Notes: generated by a model not told the origin, from the sequence alone. A stretch of 64,000 nt of DNA from Bdellovibrionales bacterium (GCA_020630675.1 JAHDIR010000007.1:1-64000), one strand, 5' to 3'. Shown: positions 38,801-48,342, counted from the stretch's first letter. Numbers and translations are program-made.

Positions 38801-40008
38801 TTAAGTTAGTTTACGGTTCTGTTCTAGAGGTTAAAGACGGTGATATGGTCGCAAAAGGTCAAAAGCTTTCTGAGTGGGATCCTTACTCAAACCCAATCAT
38901 TGCAGACCTTTCTTCGACCATTAATTTCCAAGACATTGTTGAAGGAACCACAATGGTTGAGCAGCTTGACCCTGTGACTGGTTTCTCGACAAAAGTAATT
39001 ACTGAATCTAAAAGTGCAGATCAAAAACCAACTGTTTTATTAAAAGATAGTTCTGGTGAACAGTTAAATCTTCCGGGTAGGGATATCCCAGCCCGTTATG
39101 TGTTGCCTGTGGGTGCTCAACTTTTAATTGCTGACGGTCAAGAAGTTCATGCCGGAGATGTGATTGCAAAGATACATAGAGAAACTTCTAAAACAAAAGA
39201 TATCACGGGTGGTCTCCCGCGAGTGGCAGAGTTGTTTGAAGCTAGAAAACCAAAAGAGGCGGCGATTGTTTCTGAAATCGACGGCTATGTAACTTTTGGG
39301 CAAGATGTAAAAGGTAAACAAAGAGTGATTGTTACGCCTGAAATTGGTGAGCAAAAAGAGTATTTGATACCAAAAGGTAAGCATGTTGCCGTTCGTGAAG
39401 GTGAATTTATTCGAGCTGGGGAAGCTCTTATGGATGGGTCGACAAACCCTCATGACATTTTGAAAGTGTTGGGTGATAAAGAGTTGGCATCTTATCTTGT
39501 AAACGAAATTCAGGAAGTTTATCGCTTGCAAGGGGTTTTAATTAACGACAAACATATTGAAACTATTGTGAGTCAGATGCTAAGAAAAGTTTCTGTTGTT
39601 CAGCCTGGTGACACAAGCTTTATTGCTGGCGAGCACGTTGATAAATTTGTATTTGAAGCTGAAAATAAAAAAGTAATTATGGAAGGTGGTCAATCGGCTG
39701 TAGCTGAGCCATTACTTTTAGGAATTACAAAGGTTTCCTTGAATACAGAAAGTTGGATTTCAGCTGCCTCTTTCCAGGAAACAACCAAGGTTCTTACAGA
39801 AGCTGCCATTAACTCAAAGTCAGACAATCTTCAGGGATTAAAAGAAAATATTGTTATGGGTCGCTTAATTCCAGCAGGAACAGGTGTTCCTTACTATAAA
39901 AAATGGAAAGTAAAAGTTGAGGAAAAAATTGAAGACACAGCTGTAACTCTTCCTGGCATGGGAGCTAGTCATGCTTCGGGCTCAGAGAGCTATCAGTATA
40001 ATAGGTAA
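35863..40008 (+). CDS. rpoC: RNA polymerase subunit beta-prime
   Basis: RpoC carries the catalytic magnesium. The 1381 residues keep E. coli numbering at the N-terminal zinc site (Cys70, 72, 85, 88) and at the active loop [12 protein letters not shown] (Asp460, 462, 464). A second zinc site holds CGSTDG and [13 protein letters not shown], and the trigger-loop region is [16 protein letters not shown]. The start is TTG (35863), supported by AGGGAG six bases upstream; no ATG near it fits. The C-terminus ends in a short Gly/Ser tail after [11 protein letters not shown]. Confidence 0.99.
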   Translation: MKDLLNFFDKPKDPLAFNAVRISLASPEMIRDWSFGEVKKPETINYRTFKPERDGLFCAKIFGPIKDYECLCGKYKRMKYRGVVCEKCGVEVTQSKVRRERLGHIDLASPVAHIWFLRSLPSRIGHLLNLSLKDVERVLYCEAYAVTDPMETTLEEGQILSEEAYQNALNEFGPNFKAYIGGEAILELLRKIDPEYLSRKIRMDLKETKSEAQIKKLSKRLKVAEAFKGSINKPEWMMLSILPVIPPDLRPLVPLDGGRFATSDLNDLYRRVINRNNRLKRLSELNAPDIIIRNEKRMLQEAVDALLDNGRRGKTFTGPNKRPLRSLSDMLKGKQGRFRQNLLGKRVDYSGRSVIVVGPYLKLHQCGLPKKMALELFKPFVYNKLEERGFSSTIKQSKRLVEQETVEVWDILSEVVKEHPVMLNRAPTLHRLGIQAFEPVLHEGKAIQLHPLVCTAFNADFDGDQMAVHVPLSVEAQVETRVLMMSTNNILSPASGKPVINPTQDIVLGAYWMTRVRPGAKGTGRIFASIQEVTYAFDMGEVDLQAAVKVRISGKLEDTSVGRALMGDIVPKGVSFDVVNRVMDKKALGNFIDISFREAGAKATVILADKLMQLGFKFSTTAGVSICLDDLNIPKEKATLLQAAEDQVLEIQQQYDEGLITDGERYNKVVDIWAQTGDKVAKEMMNQIEREKMMVDGKEIETPSFNPIFVMADSGARGSAAQIRQLAGMRGLMAKPSGEIIETPITANFREGLSVLQYFISTHGARKGLADTALKTANSGYLTRKLVDVSQDMVINETDCGSTDGLIVTPLLEAGEVIQPLGDRILGRIALEDIVDPNTNEVLCAANGSIDEDVVAKVEAAGIERVKIRSVLTCLTPKGVCIKCYGRDLSRGSMVHLGEAVGIIAAQSIGEPGTQLTMRTFHLGGTASRAVEQSVHAARTEGKVKLEANTVENKNGKLTVMSRNSELLVLDASGRERERFKLVYGSVLEVKDGDMVAKGQKLSEWDPYSNPIIADLSSTINFQDIVEGTTMVEQLDPVTGFSTKVITESKSADQKPTVLLKDSSGEQLNLPGRDIPARYVLPVGAQLLIADGQEVHAGDVIAKIHRETSKTKDITGGLPRVAELFEARKPKEAAIVSEIDGYVTFGQDVKGKQRVIVTPEIGEQKEYLIPKGKHVAVREGEFIRAGEALMDGSTNPHDILKVLGDKELASYLVNEIQEVYRLQGVLINDKHIETIVSQMLRKVSVVQPGDTSFIAGEHVDKFVFEAENKKVIMEGGQSAVAEPLLLGITKVSLNTESWISAASFQETTKVLTEAAINSKSDNLQGLKENIVMGRLIPAGTGVPYYKKWKVKVEEKIEDTAVTLPGMGASHASGSESYQYNR

Positions 40009-40014
40009 TAAAAA

Positions 40015-40047
40015 GCCTCATTTAGCTCTCTCTGAGAGAAATGAGGC
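40015..40047 (+). terminator. Stem-loop after rpoC (terminator or leader of rpsL)
   Basis: GCCTCATTT (40015-40023) pairs with AAATGAGGC (40039-40047), and CTCTC/GAGAG can pair inside. No uninterrupted T-run follows, so termination may be weak or Rho-aided. A second short pairing, TTGGC/GCCAA, lies at about 40051-40080. A weak TTGACG-N17-TACGTG at 40087-40115 could be a promoter for rpsL but has a poor -10. Confidence 0.55.
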
Positions 40048-40138
40048 GGGTTTGGCTAAAAAAATGGGTTTTTTGGCCAAGAATGTTTGACGAAATTAAT
40101 GAATCAGGGTACGTGAGTACTCTTTACAAGAGGTATAA

Positions 40139-40516
40139 ATGCCAACTATTAATCAGTTAATTAGAAAACAGAGAGTTTTACAAAAAGGTAAGTCTAAGTC
40201 TCCGGCTTTGACAAGTTGCCCGCAAAGACGTGGAGTTTGTACGCGAGTATTTACAACGACACCTAAAAAACCAAACTCAGCTCTTAGAAAAGTAGCTCGT
40301 GTAAGGTTATCAAATGGTTTTGAGGTCAACTCTTATATTCCTGGAATTGGACACAACTTACAGGAGCACAGTGTTGTTCTTATTCGTGGTGGTCGTGTTA
40401 AGGACTTGCCTGGTGTTAGATACCATATCGTCCGTGGTGTACTAGATACTCAAGGTGTAAATGATAGAAAAAATGGTCGCTCAAAATATGGAACAAAAAG
40501 ACCTAAAAAAGGTTAA
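40139..40516 (+). CDS. rpsL: 30S ribosomal protein S12
   Basis: S12 lies at the decoding centre. The 125 residues are standard: [12 protein letters not shown], the [19 protein letters not shown] loop, then [17 protein letters not shown]. The lysines that are changed in streptomycin-resistant mutants (in PKKPNSA and GRVKDLPG) are present. The segment [11 protein letters not shown] has TTT where many bacteria have TTP/YTT variants, a minor difference. First gene of the str-type cluster, 14 bases before rpsG. Confidence 0.98.
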   Translation: MPTINQLIRKQRVLQKGKSKSPALTSCPQRRGVCTRVFTTTPKKPNSALRKVARVRLSNGFEVNSYIPGIGHNLQEHSVVLIRGGRVKDLPGVRYHIVRGVLDTQGVNDRKNGRSKYGTKRPKKG

Positions 40517-40529
40517 GGGATATTTGTAG

Positions 40530-41003
40530 ATGTCTAGACGTAAAAGAAGTCAAAGAAGAGAAATTCAAGCAGATCCAGTTTATAATGATGTCACAGTGGC
40601 TCGTTTTATTAGAAAAGTAATGCTAGATGGTAAAAAGAATGTTGCCGAAAAAGTATTCTATGCGGCTATGGAACAGGTAAAAAGTAAAATTCCTGAAGAA
40701 ACTCCTTTAAATGTATTTAAAAAAGCAGTGGAAAACGTAAAGCCTTCTTTAGAGGTAAGATCTCGTCGTATTGGTGGGGCCACTTACCAGGTGCCTATAG
40801 ATGTTCGTCCTCAGCGTCGTTTAACACTTTCAATGAGATGGCTGGTCAACTACTCTCGCCAAAGAGGTGAGAAGTCAATGAGCGCTCGTCTTGCTGGTGA
40901 AATCATGGATGCTTATAACAGCCGTGGTAACTCGGTAAAAAAACGTGAAGATGTGCATAAAATGGCTGACGCAAACAAAGCTTTCTCTCACTTTAACTGG
41001 TAA
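40530..41003 (+). CDS. rpsG: 30S ribosomal protein S7
   Basis: S7 nucleates assembly of the 30S head and lies at the E site. The 157 residues match the family: MSRRKRSQRREIQADPVYND, then NVKPSLEVRSRRIGGATYQVPIDVRPQRR and the C-terminal KREDVHKMADANKAFSHFNW. A strong terminator follows, so in this organism rpsL-rpsG are cut off from fusA. In most bacteria rpsG runs straight into fusA. Confidence 0.98.
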   Translation: MSRRKRSQRREIQADPVYNDVTVARFIRKVMLDGKKNVAEKVFYAAMEQVKSKIPEETPLNVFKKAVENVKPSLEVRSRRIGGATYQVPIDVRPQRRLTLSMRWLVNYSRQRGEKSMSARLAGEIMDAYNSRGNSVKKREDVHKMADANKAFSHFNW

Positions 41004-41050
41004 ATTATTTATATTTAGGTCGAAAGCCTAAATTTTTATAAAAAATAATA

Positions 41051-41101
41051 GCCTTATTTTTAAGACCTTTTGATCAGGTTTTTAGAAATAAGGCTTTTTT
41101 G
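41051..41101 (+). terminator. Strong terminator after rpsG
   Basis: AGCCTTATTT...AAATAAGGCT with further inner pairing (AGACCT/AGGTTTTT) makes a long stem, followed by TTTTTT. This closes the rpsL-rpsG transcript. Confidence 0.85.
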
Positions 41102-41201
41102 TTTGTAACTCCTTAGCTTTTGTAAAACTCTGTCTTTGAAGCTCTTCTTTTTTTATTGGGCTGCAGGCTATAGGTCTAGGTCCAGTTAGCTTTTGAAAGT
41201 C

Positions 41202-41230
41202 TTGAGTTCATTGATGAATAAACTTAATAT
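41202..41230 (+). promoter_or_regulatory. Candidate sigma-70 promoter of pilA
   Basis: TTGAGT (41202-41207) is followed after 17 bases by TAATAT (41225-41230), giving a leader of about 44 bases to the preferred pilA start. Each hexamer has four of six consensus bases. No sigma-54 GG-N10-GC element was noticed. Confidence 0.45.
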
Positions 41231-41280
41231 TTTTATTAGTTTACATTATGCACATTAACTTGTGTGAGGAGGGAAGATTC

Positions 41281-41841
41281 ATGTCGAATCTAAGGCGTAA
41301 AAGAAAATTATTTTTTAGCAACAAAGGTTTTTCATTGATTGAGCTTATGATTGTTGTGGCGATTATTGGAATTTTAGCTACAGTGGCTATACCTAACTTT
41401 CAGGTCTTTATTAGAAGGGGTAAGCAGGCTGAGGCTAAGTCAAATCTGACAACGATTTATTCCGCTCAAAGAGCTTTCCATGGCGAGTGGGGATTTTTTA
41501 AAGGAGCTTTTGAGCATATTGGTTTTTTACCTGAGGGTGACTTGAGATACAGATACAACACTGCCGACGGTGGTGCTCACCCAATTTATGATCCAAGAAA
41601 AGGAAACCAAATTGGTGCGGCGACTTTAGATTCAGGAGCTTTCTGTGGAGGAAACCCCAACTGTGTTGAAGACACAACAACAGCCGTGGCAGCAGGCTCT
41701 GCAGCTCCCGCCGTTACCGGCCCACCAAATGCGACCTTTTTGGCAACAGCAGGGGCGAACTTAGGTGGAGCTTTGGCCGACGAGTGGTCCATGGATCAAG
41801 CCAAAGCATTAACCCAAGCGCAAAATGGTGAACAAAACTAA
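41281..41841 (+). CDS. pilA: Type IV pilin (PilA-like major pilin)
   Basis: This is a class III-signal prepilin. A basic leader ends in NKG, with cleavage after Gly16 and before Phe17 (GFSLIELMIVVAIIGILATVAIPNF). Glu at position 5 of the mature protein is present, so it should enter type IV pili as a major-type subunit. The C-terminal part is short, with a small possible disulphide loop (Cys122-Cys128) and an Ala/Gly/Thr/Pro-rich stretch before GALADEWSMDQ. ATG 41281 has GGAGGG seven bases upstream; an in-frame ATG at 41248 would add 11 residues. It has its own promoter and two terminators, so it is an independent unit inside the str cluster. Confidence 0.92.
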   Translation: MSNLRRKRKLFFSNKGFSLIELMIVVAIIGILATVAIPNFQVFIRRGKQAEAKSNLTTIYSAQRAFHGEWGFFKGAFEHIGFLPEGDLRYRYNTADGGAHPIYDPRKGNQIGAATLDSGAFCGGNPNCVEDTTTAVAAGSAAPAVTGPPNATFLATAGANLGGALADEWSMDQAKALTQAQNGEQN

Positions 41842-41866
41842 AACAAAAAAATTTAAAAGTATTTAG

Positions 41867-41899
41867 AGCCCACGCCATTATGGTGTGGGCTTTTTTTTT
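41867..41899 (+). terminator. Strong terminator after pilA
   Basis: AGCCCACGCCA and TGGTGTGGGCT form an 11-bp stem (one G-T pair) with a TTA loop, followed by nine T. It isolates pilA from fusA. Confidence 0.92.
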
Positions 41900-41937
41900 A
41901 GAAAACATTTTTAAAAAAAATAATTAAAAATTGATAT

Positions 41938-42744
41938 GTGAGTTTTATTTTTATAAAAGCTGCCAACATGTTATTAAATATAGGCATGAGAAAAAACTTT
42001 GTTTTATTTTCTTTTTTTGTAATGACTGTGCCTGCTTTGTTTGTCTTGCGGATGAGTGTTGATGACGACTTAAGTAACTATGTTCATAAGTCTATTTTTA
42101 TACCTCCTCCTGAGCGTATTGAGCTCATGAGTTTTGGTTTCAATGAGGTCATAGCTGATTCTTTTTGGATACGTTGGATTCAAAATATTGATAGTTGTGG
42201 TAAGGGCTTGCAAGACAGATCGAGTGTTCTTGAAAGTAAAGTGGATGTGTCGAACACTGATTTGTCTAAAGAAATCACCAAAACCCAAAAGAGTCAGGTT
42301 TGTGATCAAGGTTGGGCCTTTCGTATGTTAGATGCGGTGACTTCCTTGTCACCTAAGTTTCGAATGCCTTATGCCTTAGGGGCATCAACGTTAAGTATCC
42401 TAACGGAAGATCATATTGGGGCTCAAAAAATATATGAAAAGGCCTTTGTTCATTTTCCTAATGACTGGGCTATACTGTATCGTGGTGCCTATCACTTTTT
42501 GTATGAGTTAAATGATTTGCCTCGTGCTGCTGAGTTGCTAAAGCAAGCGGCTGATAATGGCGCTCCTGACTGGCTTTACTCTTTGAGTTCTCGTGTATCT
42601 TCTCAAGCTGGTCAACTTGAGTTTGGTATTCTTGTATTGCAGGACTATATTTCCACAGTTACCGATGCAAACTATAGGCAGCAGCTAGAGCTCAGGTTGC
42701 AGAAAATGCGTCAGCAATTAAATGAGAGTATAGAGGGGCCTTGA
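41938..42744 (+). CDS. Membrane-anchored TPR-like protein, function unknown
   Basis: I do not recognise a named family. The 268 residues start with a single hydrophobic segment (about 20-38), which would leave the rest outside the cytoplasm. The C-terminal half has helical pairs of the tetratricopeptide type, for example GAQKIYEKAFVHFPNDWAILYRGAYHFLYE and LPRAAELLKQAADNGAPDWLYSL. SFGFNEVIADSFWIRWIQ resembles a conserved segment in such anchored TPR proteins. The start is uncertain: GTG 41938 has no ribosome site, and later ATGs at 41968 and 41986 are no better. It sits between pilA and fusA and may share a transcript with fusA. A role in pilus assembly is only a neighbourhood guess. Confidence 0.7.
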   Translation: MSFIFIKAANMLLNIGMRKNFVLFSFFVMTVPALFVLRMSVDDDLSNYVHKSIFIPPPERIELMSFGFNEVIADSFWIRWIQNIDSCGKGLQDRSSVLESKVDVSNTDLSKEITKTQKSQVCDQGWAFRMLDAVTSLSPKFRMPYALGASTLSILTEDHIGAQKIYEKAFVHFPNDWAILYRGAYHFLYELNDLPRAAELLKQAADNGAPDWLYSLSSRVSSQAGQLEFGILVLQDYISTVTDANYRQQLELRLQKMRQQLNESIEGP

Positions 42745-42816
42745 GTTTTTTTTTTCTTGGCAAGTCTTACTTTTTGAATCTTGAATTAATTTTAACATCG
42801 CGATAGGGTCCAAAAC

Positions 42817-44907
42817 ATGAGCTTTAAAGACCCTAAAAATATCGAAGATTTGAAATTTACTCGCAATATCGGCATCATGGCACATATTGATGCAGGTAAA
42901 ACCACCACGACAGAAAGAATCTTATACTACTCAGGAAAAAGCCACAAAATAGGTGAGGTTCATGATGGTGATGCTACGATGGATTGGATGGAGCAGGAGC
43001 AGGAGCGTGGCATTACTATTACTTCGGCCGCGACCACTTGTTATTGGAATAAGCATCGTATCAATATTATAGATACTCCTGGGCATGTTGATTTTACCAT
43101 TGAGGTGGAAAGGTCATTAAGAGTTTTAGATGGTGCTGTGGCTGTTTTTGATGGTGTTAATGGTGTGGAGCCTCAGTCAGAAACCGTTTGGAGGCAGGCT
43201 AATAAATATAAAGTTCCTAGAATTTGTTTTGTTAATAAAATGGACCGGGTGGGGGCAGACTTTGATAATAGTGTGCAAACCATTAAAGACAGATTGTTGG
43301 CAAGGCCATTAATGGTTCAGTACCCTATAGGCAAAGAGGCTGAATTTTCTGGTGTCATTGATTTGATTGCAATGAAGGCTTTGTCTTGGCCTGATGAGGG
43401 TAAAGGATCTGATTTTGTCACTGAAGAGATTCCTTCTGATTTAATTGAAAAAAGCCAAAGCCTTCGTACGGAACTATTGGATACTATTTCTGAGTTTGAC
43501 GATGAGTTTATGGAAGTTTACCTCGATGGTCAGGACTTATCTTCTGAATTGATTTATAAAGTTTTACGTAAGGCTGTTCTGAGCTTGGAGGTTACGCCGG
43601 TTTTCTGTGGGTCTGCTTTCAAAAACAAAGGGGTTCAGCCTTTACTGGATGCTGTTGTACATCTTTTACCAAGCCCATTGGATCGACCTGATGTTGTTGG
43701 TGTTCAGCCGAATGATGATAGCAAAGAGGTTATTTGTAAAACTGACTTTGAAGAGCCTTCTGTGGCTTTGGCTTTTAAGATTGCCTCTGATTCATTTGCT
43801 GGAAGCTTAACTTACCTGAGAGTGTATTCAGGAGTAGTTAAGGTGGGGCAGCAACTTTTAAACTCGCGATCATCGAAGAAAGAGCGCATTCAACGTCTAG
43901 TAAAAATGCATGCAAACTCTCGCGAGGAAGTTCAAGATTTAAAGGCTGGAGATATTGGGGCTGTCATAGGTTTAAAGTTTACAAGTACCGGGGACACTTT
44001 GTGCGATAATAAGCGCAAGGTTTCTTTAGAAAGTATTCAATTTCCTGAGCCGGTGATTTCTGTTGCCATTGAAGCAAAATCTAGCGGTGACCAAGATAAA
44101 ATGATGGCGGCTCTTGATCGCTTGCAAAAAGAAGATCCCTCTTGTCACGTGAGAACCGACAGTGAAACGGGTCAAATGTTACTTTCTGGGATGGGGGAGT
44201 TGCATCTGGAAATTCTCGTAGATCGCATGCTGCGTGAGTTTAAAGTGAAAGCTAATATTGGTCAGCCACAGGTCTCTTACCGGGAAACAGTGACCTCCTC
44301 GGCTGAAGGGGTTGGTGATTTTGAAAAAGAAATTGCCGGTAAGGTCAATTTTGCCAGTTGTCGTTTAAAAATTGAACCCGGCGATAAAGGTTCTGGCACT
44401 TCTTTTTCAAGTTTGTTGAAGGATATTCCTAAAAACTTTTTAGCGGCTATCGAGGAAGGGGCTTTGGAAACTTCTGAGGTGGGTCTTCTTGCTGGCTTTT
44501 CCTTGATTGACCTAAAAATATCTTTGGTGTCTTTTGAGCAAAGAGAGGGGGAGTCGACTGAAGTTGCATTTAAGGTCGCCGCTGGTATGGCTTTGCGCCA
44601 GGCTTTATCGGCGGCTAACTCTCAACTTTTAGAGCCTATTTTCAAATTAGAAGTTCTTACTCCTGAAGATTATATGGGTAGTGTTATAAGTGATTTAACC
44701 TCTCGCCGGGGAAAGGTGAATGGCATGACGTCTCGAGCTGGTTTGCAGGTGGTTGATGCAGAAGCTCCATTGATGAACTTATTCGGTTATGCCACTGATT
44801 TGCGCTCAGCCAGTCAGGGTAGAGCTAGCTTTAGTATGAATTTTTTGGAATATGCCTCTTTGCCCTCGAAAGTGGAGGCTGAGCTGTTGGCTAAGTTTGG
44901 TCGATAG
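42817..44907 (+). CDS. fusA: Elongation factor G-like GTPase with atypical domain IV
   Basis: EF-G moves tRNAs and mRNA after peptide transfer and splits ribosomes with RRF. The 696 residues have the five-domain layout. G domain motifs are AHIDAGKT (22-29), [26 protein letters not shown] and NKMDRVG, and the C-terminal part has [22 protein letters not shown]. Domain IV is unusual. The tip loop that normally reads GGRGQYGHV is IAGKVNFAS (506-514). The second loop, normally with SYHDVDSSE and the key His583 (E. coli), reads [11 protein letters not shown] (572-582), two residues longer and without the His. GVIPKEY-type sequence is also altered to DIPKNFL. It may be a divergent translocase or an EF-G paralogue such as the spdEFG forms. 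Confidence 0.88.
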   Translation: MSFKDPKNIEDLKFTRNIGIMAHIDAGKTTTTERILYYSGKSHKIGEVHDGDATMDWMEQEQERGITITSAATTCYWNKHRINIIDTPGHVDFTIEVERSLRVLDGAVAVFDGVNGVEPQSETVWRQANKYKVPRICFVNKMDRVGADFDNSVQTIKDRLLARPLMVQYPIGKEAEFSGVIDLIAMKALSWPDEGKGSDFVTEEIPSDLIEKSQSLRTELLDTISEFDDEFMEVYLDGQDLSSELIYKVLRKAVLSLEVTPVFCGSAFKNKGVQPLLDAVVHLLPSPLDRPDVVGVQPNDDSKEVICKTDFEEPSVALAFKIASDSFAGSLTYLRVYSGVVKVGQQLLNSRSSKKERIQRLVKMHANSREEVQDLKAGDIGAVIGLKFTSTGDTLCDNKRKVSLESIQFPEPVISVAIEAKSSGDQDKMMAALDRLQKEDPSCHVRTDSETGQMLLSGMGELHLEILVDRMLREFKVKANIGQPQVSYRETVTSSAEGVGDFEKEIAGKVNFASCRLKIEPGDKGSGTSFSSLLKDIPKNFLAAIEEGALETSEVGLLAGFSLIDLKISLVSFEQREGESTEVAFKVAAGMALRQALSAANSQLLEPIFKLEVLTPEDYMGSVISDLTSRRGKVNGMTSRAGLQVVDAEAPLMNLFGYATDLRSASQGRASFSMNFLEYASLPSKVEAELLAKFGR

Positions 44908-45068
44908 TTTTTAGGGCCAGTGTTCGACTATGGCTCTAAGTCCTTGTATAAGTTTATCTATTTGCTTATTGGGTTCTTGGGGTTGATCTTTGCCTTTGTG
45001 GGTTGTGGCCCCTTCGTTTGTGTCTAGCTATAGGCCTCCAAAAGAAAACTATTAAATTTTATTCGTAG

Positions 45069-45097
45069 TTGACATAGGAGTTCGGAAAATAGATACT
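45069..45097 (+). promoter_or_regulatory. Sigma-70 promoter of the S10 operon
   Basis: A perfect TTGACA (45069-45074) is followed after 17 bases by GATACT (45092-45097), about 155 bases before rpsJ. This is the best sigma-70 match in the window and fits a strong ribosomal promoter. Confidence 0.7.
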
Positions 45098-45103
45098 CTG
45101 CCA

Positions 45104-45252
45104 CCTGTGCTACATTTTGTTGGAGTTACACCCTCTAAGTCGCTGAAAATACATAATAAAAGCGATACTCAGAGAGGTACTTAGCTTCAGTGAAAACGTC
45201 GTGCTGTATCTAAAACACTAAAATAACTAATCTTTTTTTAAAGGTAGATAGT
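45104..45252 (+). other. Long untranslated leader of the S10 operon
   Basis: From the predicted start point to rpsJ there are about 150 gene-free bases, similar to the E. coli S10 leader through which L4 regulates the operon. Short possible pairings are present (for example CTCTAAGTCGCT with AGCGATACTCAGAGAG in part), but no clear L4 site was recognised. The stretch 44908-45068 between fusA and the promoter holds nothing recognised. Confidence 0.4.
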
Positions 45253-45573
45253 ATGCAGAGTCAAAAAATTCGTATTAGGTTAAAAGCTTTTGATCACAAA
45301 CTTTTAGATCAATCTACACGTGAAATCGTTGATACCGCTCGTAGAACAGGCGCAAGTATTGCTGGCCCTATTCCATTGCCAACAAGAATCAATCGTTACA
45401 CAGTTCTTCGTTCGCCTCACGTGAACAAAAAATCAAGAGAGCAATTTGAAGTAAGAACTCATAAAAGACTTTTGGATATTTTAGATCCTACACAGCAAAC
45501 CATTGATCAGTTAATGAAGTTAGACTTGTCAGCGGGTGTTGATGTTGAAATTAAACTTTCGGCAGACGCATAA
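45253..45573 (+). CDS. rpsJ: 30S ribosomal protein S10
   Basis: S10 is a 30S head protein and also NusE, the antitermination partner of NusB. The 106 residues match the family: [30 protein letters not shown], then [26 protein letters not shown] and [24 protein letters not shown]. It is first of the S10-spc-alpha run, behind a long leader, with AAAGGTAG upstream of the ATG. Confidence 0.98.
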   Translation: MQSQKIRIRLKAFDHKLLDQSTREIVDTARRTGASIAGPIPLPTRINRYTVLRSPHVNKKSREQFEVRTHKRLLDILDPTQQTIDQLMKLDLSAGVDVEIKLSADA

Positions 45574-45597
45574 AATTTAAGTTTGGAGAATTAGAAA

Positions 45598-46296
45598 ATG
45601 AGTGAAGAAAATAAAACAGAAAATCAAGAAGAAGTTGTGGCTGCCGCTACAGAAAGCAGTTCTGATACTATTAAGCTAAATAGTATTTTTGCTTTTAAAA
45701 AAGGGATGTCTCAGGTTTACGGTGAAGACGGTCAGGTCATTCCCGTGACTGTTTTGGAGTATAAGCCTTGGGTTGTTTCGCAAATAAAGCGCAACGACAC
45801 TGACGGTTATGAGGCAGTACAAATTGCGGCTATGCCCAAAAAAGCGAAAAACTCAAGGAAGTCTGAAGTTGGTCATTTAAAAGGCGCTGGTTTTGAAAAT
45901 GGAGCTCGTTTTGTAAAAGAGGTTCGTGGAGATCTTCCTGAGGGCGTTCAGGTTGGACAAAAAGTTTTAATTGATAGTTTACAGAAGGGTGACAAAGTAA
46001 AATTAAAAGGAAAAACAAAAGGTCATGGTTTTTCTGGTGTGATGAAGCGTTATGGTCACGGTGGTGGTCCTGCGACACACGGTTCAGGGTTTCATAGAAG
46101 GCCTGGTTCTATCGGTAACAGAACTGATCCAGGTCGTGTTATGCCTGGTCGTAAGTTACCAGGGCAATACGGGAATAAAGTTAAATCTGTTCCTCATGTT
46201 CAAGTAGTTGAAGTTTTAGCAGAAGAAAATGTTTTATTGGTCAAGGGTTCTGTTCCTGGGGCAAGAAACTCAATTGTACAATTAATAAAAGAGTAG
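45598..46296 (+). CDS. rplC: 50S ribosomal protein L3
   Basis: L3 is an early 50S assembly protein reaching the peptidyl transferase centre. The core starts at SIFAFKKGMSQVYGEDG and includes KGHGFSGVMKRYGHGGGPATHGSGFHRRPGSIG and PGRKLPGQYGNK. The 232 residues exceed the usual about 210 because of an acidic, Glu/Thr/Ser-rich N-terminal extension of about 26 residues. The ATG at 45598 has GGAG upstream, and no start codon lies at the core boundary, so the extension seems real. Confidence 0.97.
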   Translation: MSEENKTENQEEVVAAATESSSDTIKLNSIFAFKKGMSQVYGEDGQVIPVTVLEYKPWVVSQIKRNDTDGYEAVQIAAMPKKAKNSRKSEVGHLKGAGFENGARFVKEVRGDLPEGVQVGQKVLIDSLQKGDKVKLKGKTKGHGFSGVMKRYGHGGGPATHGSGFHRRPGSIGNRTDPGRVMPGRKLPGQYGNKVKSVPHVQVVEVLAEENVLLVKGSVPGARNSIVQLIKE

Positions 46297-46300
46297 GGTT

Positions 46301-46921
46301 ATGGCATCATTACAAGTATTTGATTGGAATAAAAAAGAGGTTGGCCAAGTAGATGCGAGCGCATCTGTTTTTGAGGCTGAGTTAAGAAAAGACATCTTGC
46401 ACACAGTGGTTCGTTGGCAGTTAGCCTGTAAAAGACAGGGAACTCATCGTGCTAAAACTCGTGGTGATGTTCGTGGTGGTGGCAAAAAGCCATTCAAGCA
46501 AAAAGGAACAGGAAATGCCCGTCAAGGTTCTACACGATCTCCAATAAATGAGGGTGGTGGAGTTATTTTTGGGCCAAAACCAAGAGATTACTCTTACAAT
46601 GTTCCAAAGAAAGTCAGAAAAACAGCTCTTAAATCAGCTCTATCTTATTTGAATTCAGAGGGAAGGTTGTTGGTTGTGAAGTCTATCGAGTCTGATGGTA
46701 AAACTAAATCATTTAATAACCAGATGAAGTCCATGGGGCTTTCTAAGGCGTTTGTTGTTGATGAAAAAAAGAATGATATGGTTTCTCGGGCTACAAAAAA
46801 TATGTCTTCTTTTAAATATGCTGATGTAGGCTCTGTAAACGTTTATGAATTATTAAAGTTTGATAATTTAGTTATCACTGAGGCCGCAGTTAAGGCTTTA
46901 GAAGTTAGGCTTCAGGCATAA
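46301..46921 (+). CDS. rplD: 50S ribosomal protein L4
   Basis: L4 lines the exit tunnel and in enterobacteria represses the S10 operon. The 206 residues show the family order: MASLQVFDWNKKEVG, the tunnel loop GTHRAKTRGDVRGGGKKPFKQKGTGNARQGSTRSP, and the C-terminal FDNLVITEAAVKALEVRL. It lies four bases after rplC. Whether it regulates the leader here is not shown. Confidence 0.98.
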   Translation: MASLQVFDWNKKEVGQVDASASVFEAELRKDILHTVVRWQLACKRQGTHRAKTRGDVRGGGKKPFKQKGTGNARQGSTRSPINEGGGVIFGPKPRDYSYNVPKKVRKTALKSALSYLNSEGRLLVVKSIESDGKTKSFNNQMKSMGLSKAFVVDEKKNDMVSRATKNMSSFKYADVGSVNVYELLKFDNLVITEAAVKALEVRLQA

Positions 46922-46932
46922 GGGATCTTAAA

Positions 46933-47217
46933 ATGTATTATGTATTGAAAAAACCAATTATTACTGAAAAAAATAGCGTGCTTGCAGAAGAGAGCAATAT
47001 TTATACTTTCGAAGTTGAAAAAATGGCCACTAAAACTGAAATTAAAAGTGCTGTTGAAAAGTTTTTCGACGTGAAAGTTCGTTCTGTAAATACGTCTGTT
47101 TGTAGAAATAGATCAACACGAACTAAGCTTGGTAAAAGTAAAGTTAGGTATTGGAAAAAAGCTATGGTTAAACTTGCTGATGGCGAAAAGATAGCCTTAT
47201 TTGAGGGAGCTAACTAA
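46933..47217 (+). CDS. rplW: 50S ribosomal protein L23
   Basis: L23 sits at the tunnel exit and docks SRP and trigger factor. The 94 residues show [50 protein letters not shown], the standard fold with the trigger-factor contact Glu region. The stop overlaps the rplB start by one base (TAATG). Confidence 0.97.
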   Translation: MYYVLKKPIITEKNSVLAEESNIYTFEVEKMATKTEIKSAVEKFFDVKVRSVNTSVCRNRSTRTKLGKSKVRYWKKAMVKLADGEKIALFEGAN

Positions 47218-48050
47218 TGGGAATTAAGATTTACAAACCGACCTCGCCAGGTCGTAGAAATATGACAGGTTTTGATTTTTCAGAAATCACAAAATCAAAA
47301 CCAGAAAAATCTCTAACAGAGGCAAAGCGTAGAACTGGCGCTAGAAACAACCGTGGTCGAATCACTATGCGCCATCAAGGTGGTGGTCATAAGCAGAGAT
47401 ATCGACTTATTGATTTTAAAAGACAAAAATTAAATGTTCCAGCTGTTGTTCAGGCTATTGAGTATGATCCTAACAGATCTTGCCGTATTGCTCTTTTATT
47501 CTATAAAGACGGAGAGAAAGCTTACATTATTGCTCCTGTTGGATTGAATGTTGGTGCTGAGGTTATTGCCAGTGATAATGCTGATATCAAGCCTGGAAAT
47601 TCTCTTTCTCTTGATGCTATTCCTACGGGCACTACAATTCACAATATTGAGTTAAGACCTGGTAAGGGTGGTCAGCTTGCACGTGGAGCTGGAGTGGGTG
47701 CAACTCTAGTTGCTAAACTTGGTAAGTATTGTCAGGTTAAATTGCCATCTGGTGAAGTTCGCCAGGTCCTATCAAACTGTAAAGCTTCGATTGGTCAAGT
47801 TGGTAATACAGATAATGAAAATGTAAAAATTGGTAAGGCGGGGCGTTCACGTTGGTTGGGTAAAAGGCCGACAGTCCGCGGAATGGTTATGAACCCTATT
47901 GATCACCCACTTGGTGGTGGTGAAGGTGTGGGAAAAGGCCATCATCCAATGACTCCTTGGGGGAAACCTTGTAAGGGACATAAAACTAGAAATAACAAGC
48001 GTACTAACTCTATGATTATCAAGCGTAGAAAAAACAAGAAGAAAGGCTAA
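47217..48050 (+). CDS. rplB: 50S ribosomal protein L2
   Basis: L2 is needed for subunit joining and peptidyl transfer. The 277 residues match the family: [21 protein letters not shown], then [21 protein letters not shown] and the conserved C-terminal GVVMNP-type segment, here [32 protein letters not shown] with the functional His. The start overlaps rplW. Confidence 0.98.
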   Translation: MGIKIYKPTSPGRRNMTGFDFSEITKSKPEKSLTEAKRRTGARNNRGRITMRHQGGGHKQRYRLIDFKRQKLNVPAVVQAIEYDPNRSCRIALLFYKDGEKAYIIAPVGLNVGAEVIASDNADIKPGNSLSLDAIPTGTTIHNIELRPGKGGQLARGAGVGATLVAKLGKYCQVKLPSGEVRQVLSNCKASIGQVGNTDNENVKIGKAGRSRWLGKRPTVRGMVMNPIDHPLGGGEGVGKGHHPMTPWGKPCKGHKTRNNKRTNSMIIKRRKNKKKG

Positions 48051-48060
48051 GGAGTAGACT

Positions 48061-48333
48061 GTGGCTAGATCGGTAAAAAAAGGTCCATTCGTTGATTTAC
48101 ATTTATCAAGTAAAATTGATAAAGCGACGGAAACCGGAGATAAAAAAGTAATTAAAACTTGGTCTCGTAGATCAACTATAACTCCAGATGCTGCCGGACT
48201 AACGGTAGCAGTTCACAACGGCAAAAAATTTGTTCCCGTTTATGTTACTGAAAATATGATTGGTCACAAATATGGAGAGTTTGCCCCGACAAGAAACTAT
48301 CATGGTCATGGTGACAAAAAAGGTAAAAAATAA
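48061..48333 (+). CDS. rpsS: 30S ribosomal protein S19
   Basis: S19 binds the 30S head with S13. The 90 residues match the family: [70 protein letters not shown]. The start is GTG with AGGAG upstream. Ten bases after rplB. Confidence 0.98.
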   Translation: MARSVKKGPFVDLHLSSKIDKATETGDKKVIKTWSRRSTITPDAAGLTVAVHNGKKFVPVYVTENMIGHKYGEFAPTRNYHGHGDKKGKK

Positions 48334-48342
48334 GGGATAATT

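Noticed and set aside
39124..39531. 135-residue reverse-strand frame inside rpoC
   Set aside because: It is antisense to a strongly conserved part of rpoC, with no ribosome site or family match.
40087..40115. Promoter for rpsL (TTGACG-N17-TACGTG)
   Set aside because: The -35 is good but the -10 has only two matching bases, so it is not listed as a feature.
41248..41280. Earlier pilA start adding 11 residues
   Set aside because: ATG 41281 has a strong ribosome site at good spacing and gives a normal basic leader; the upstream ATG has no such site.
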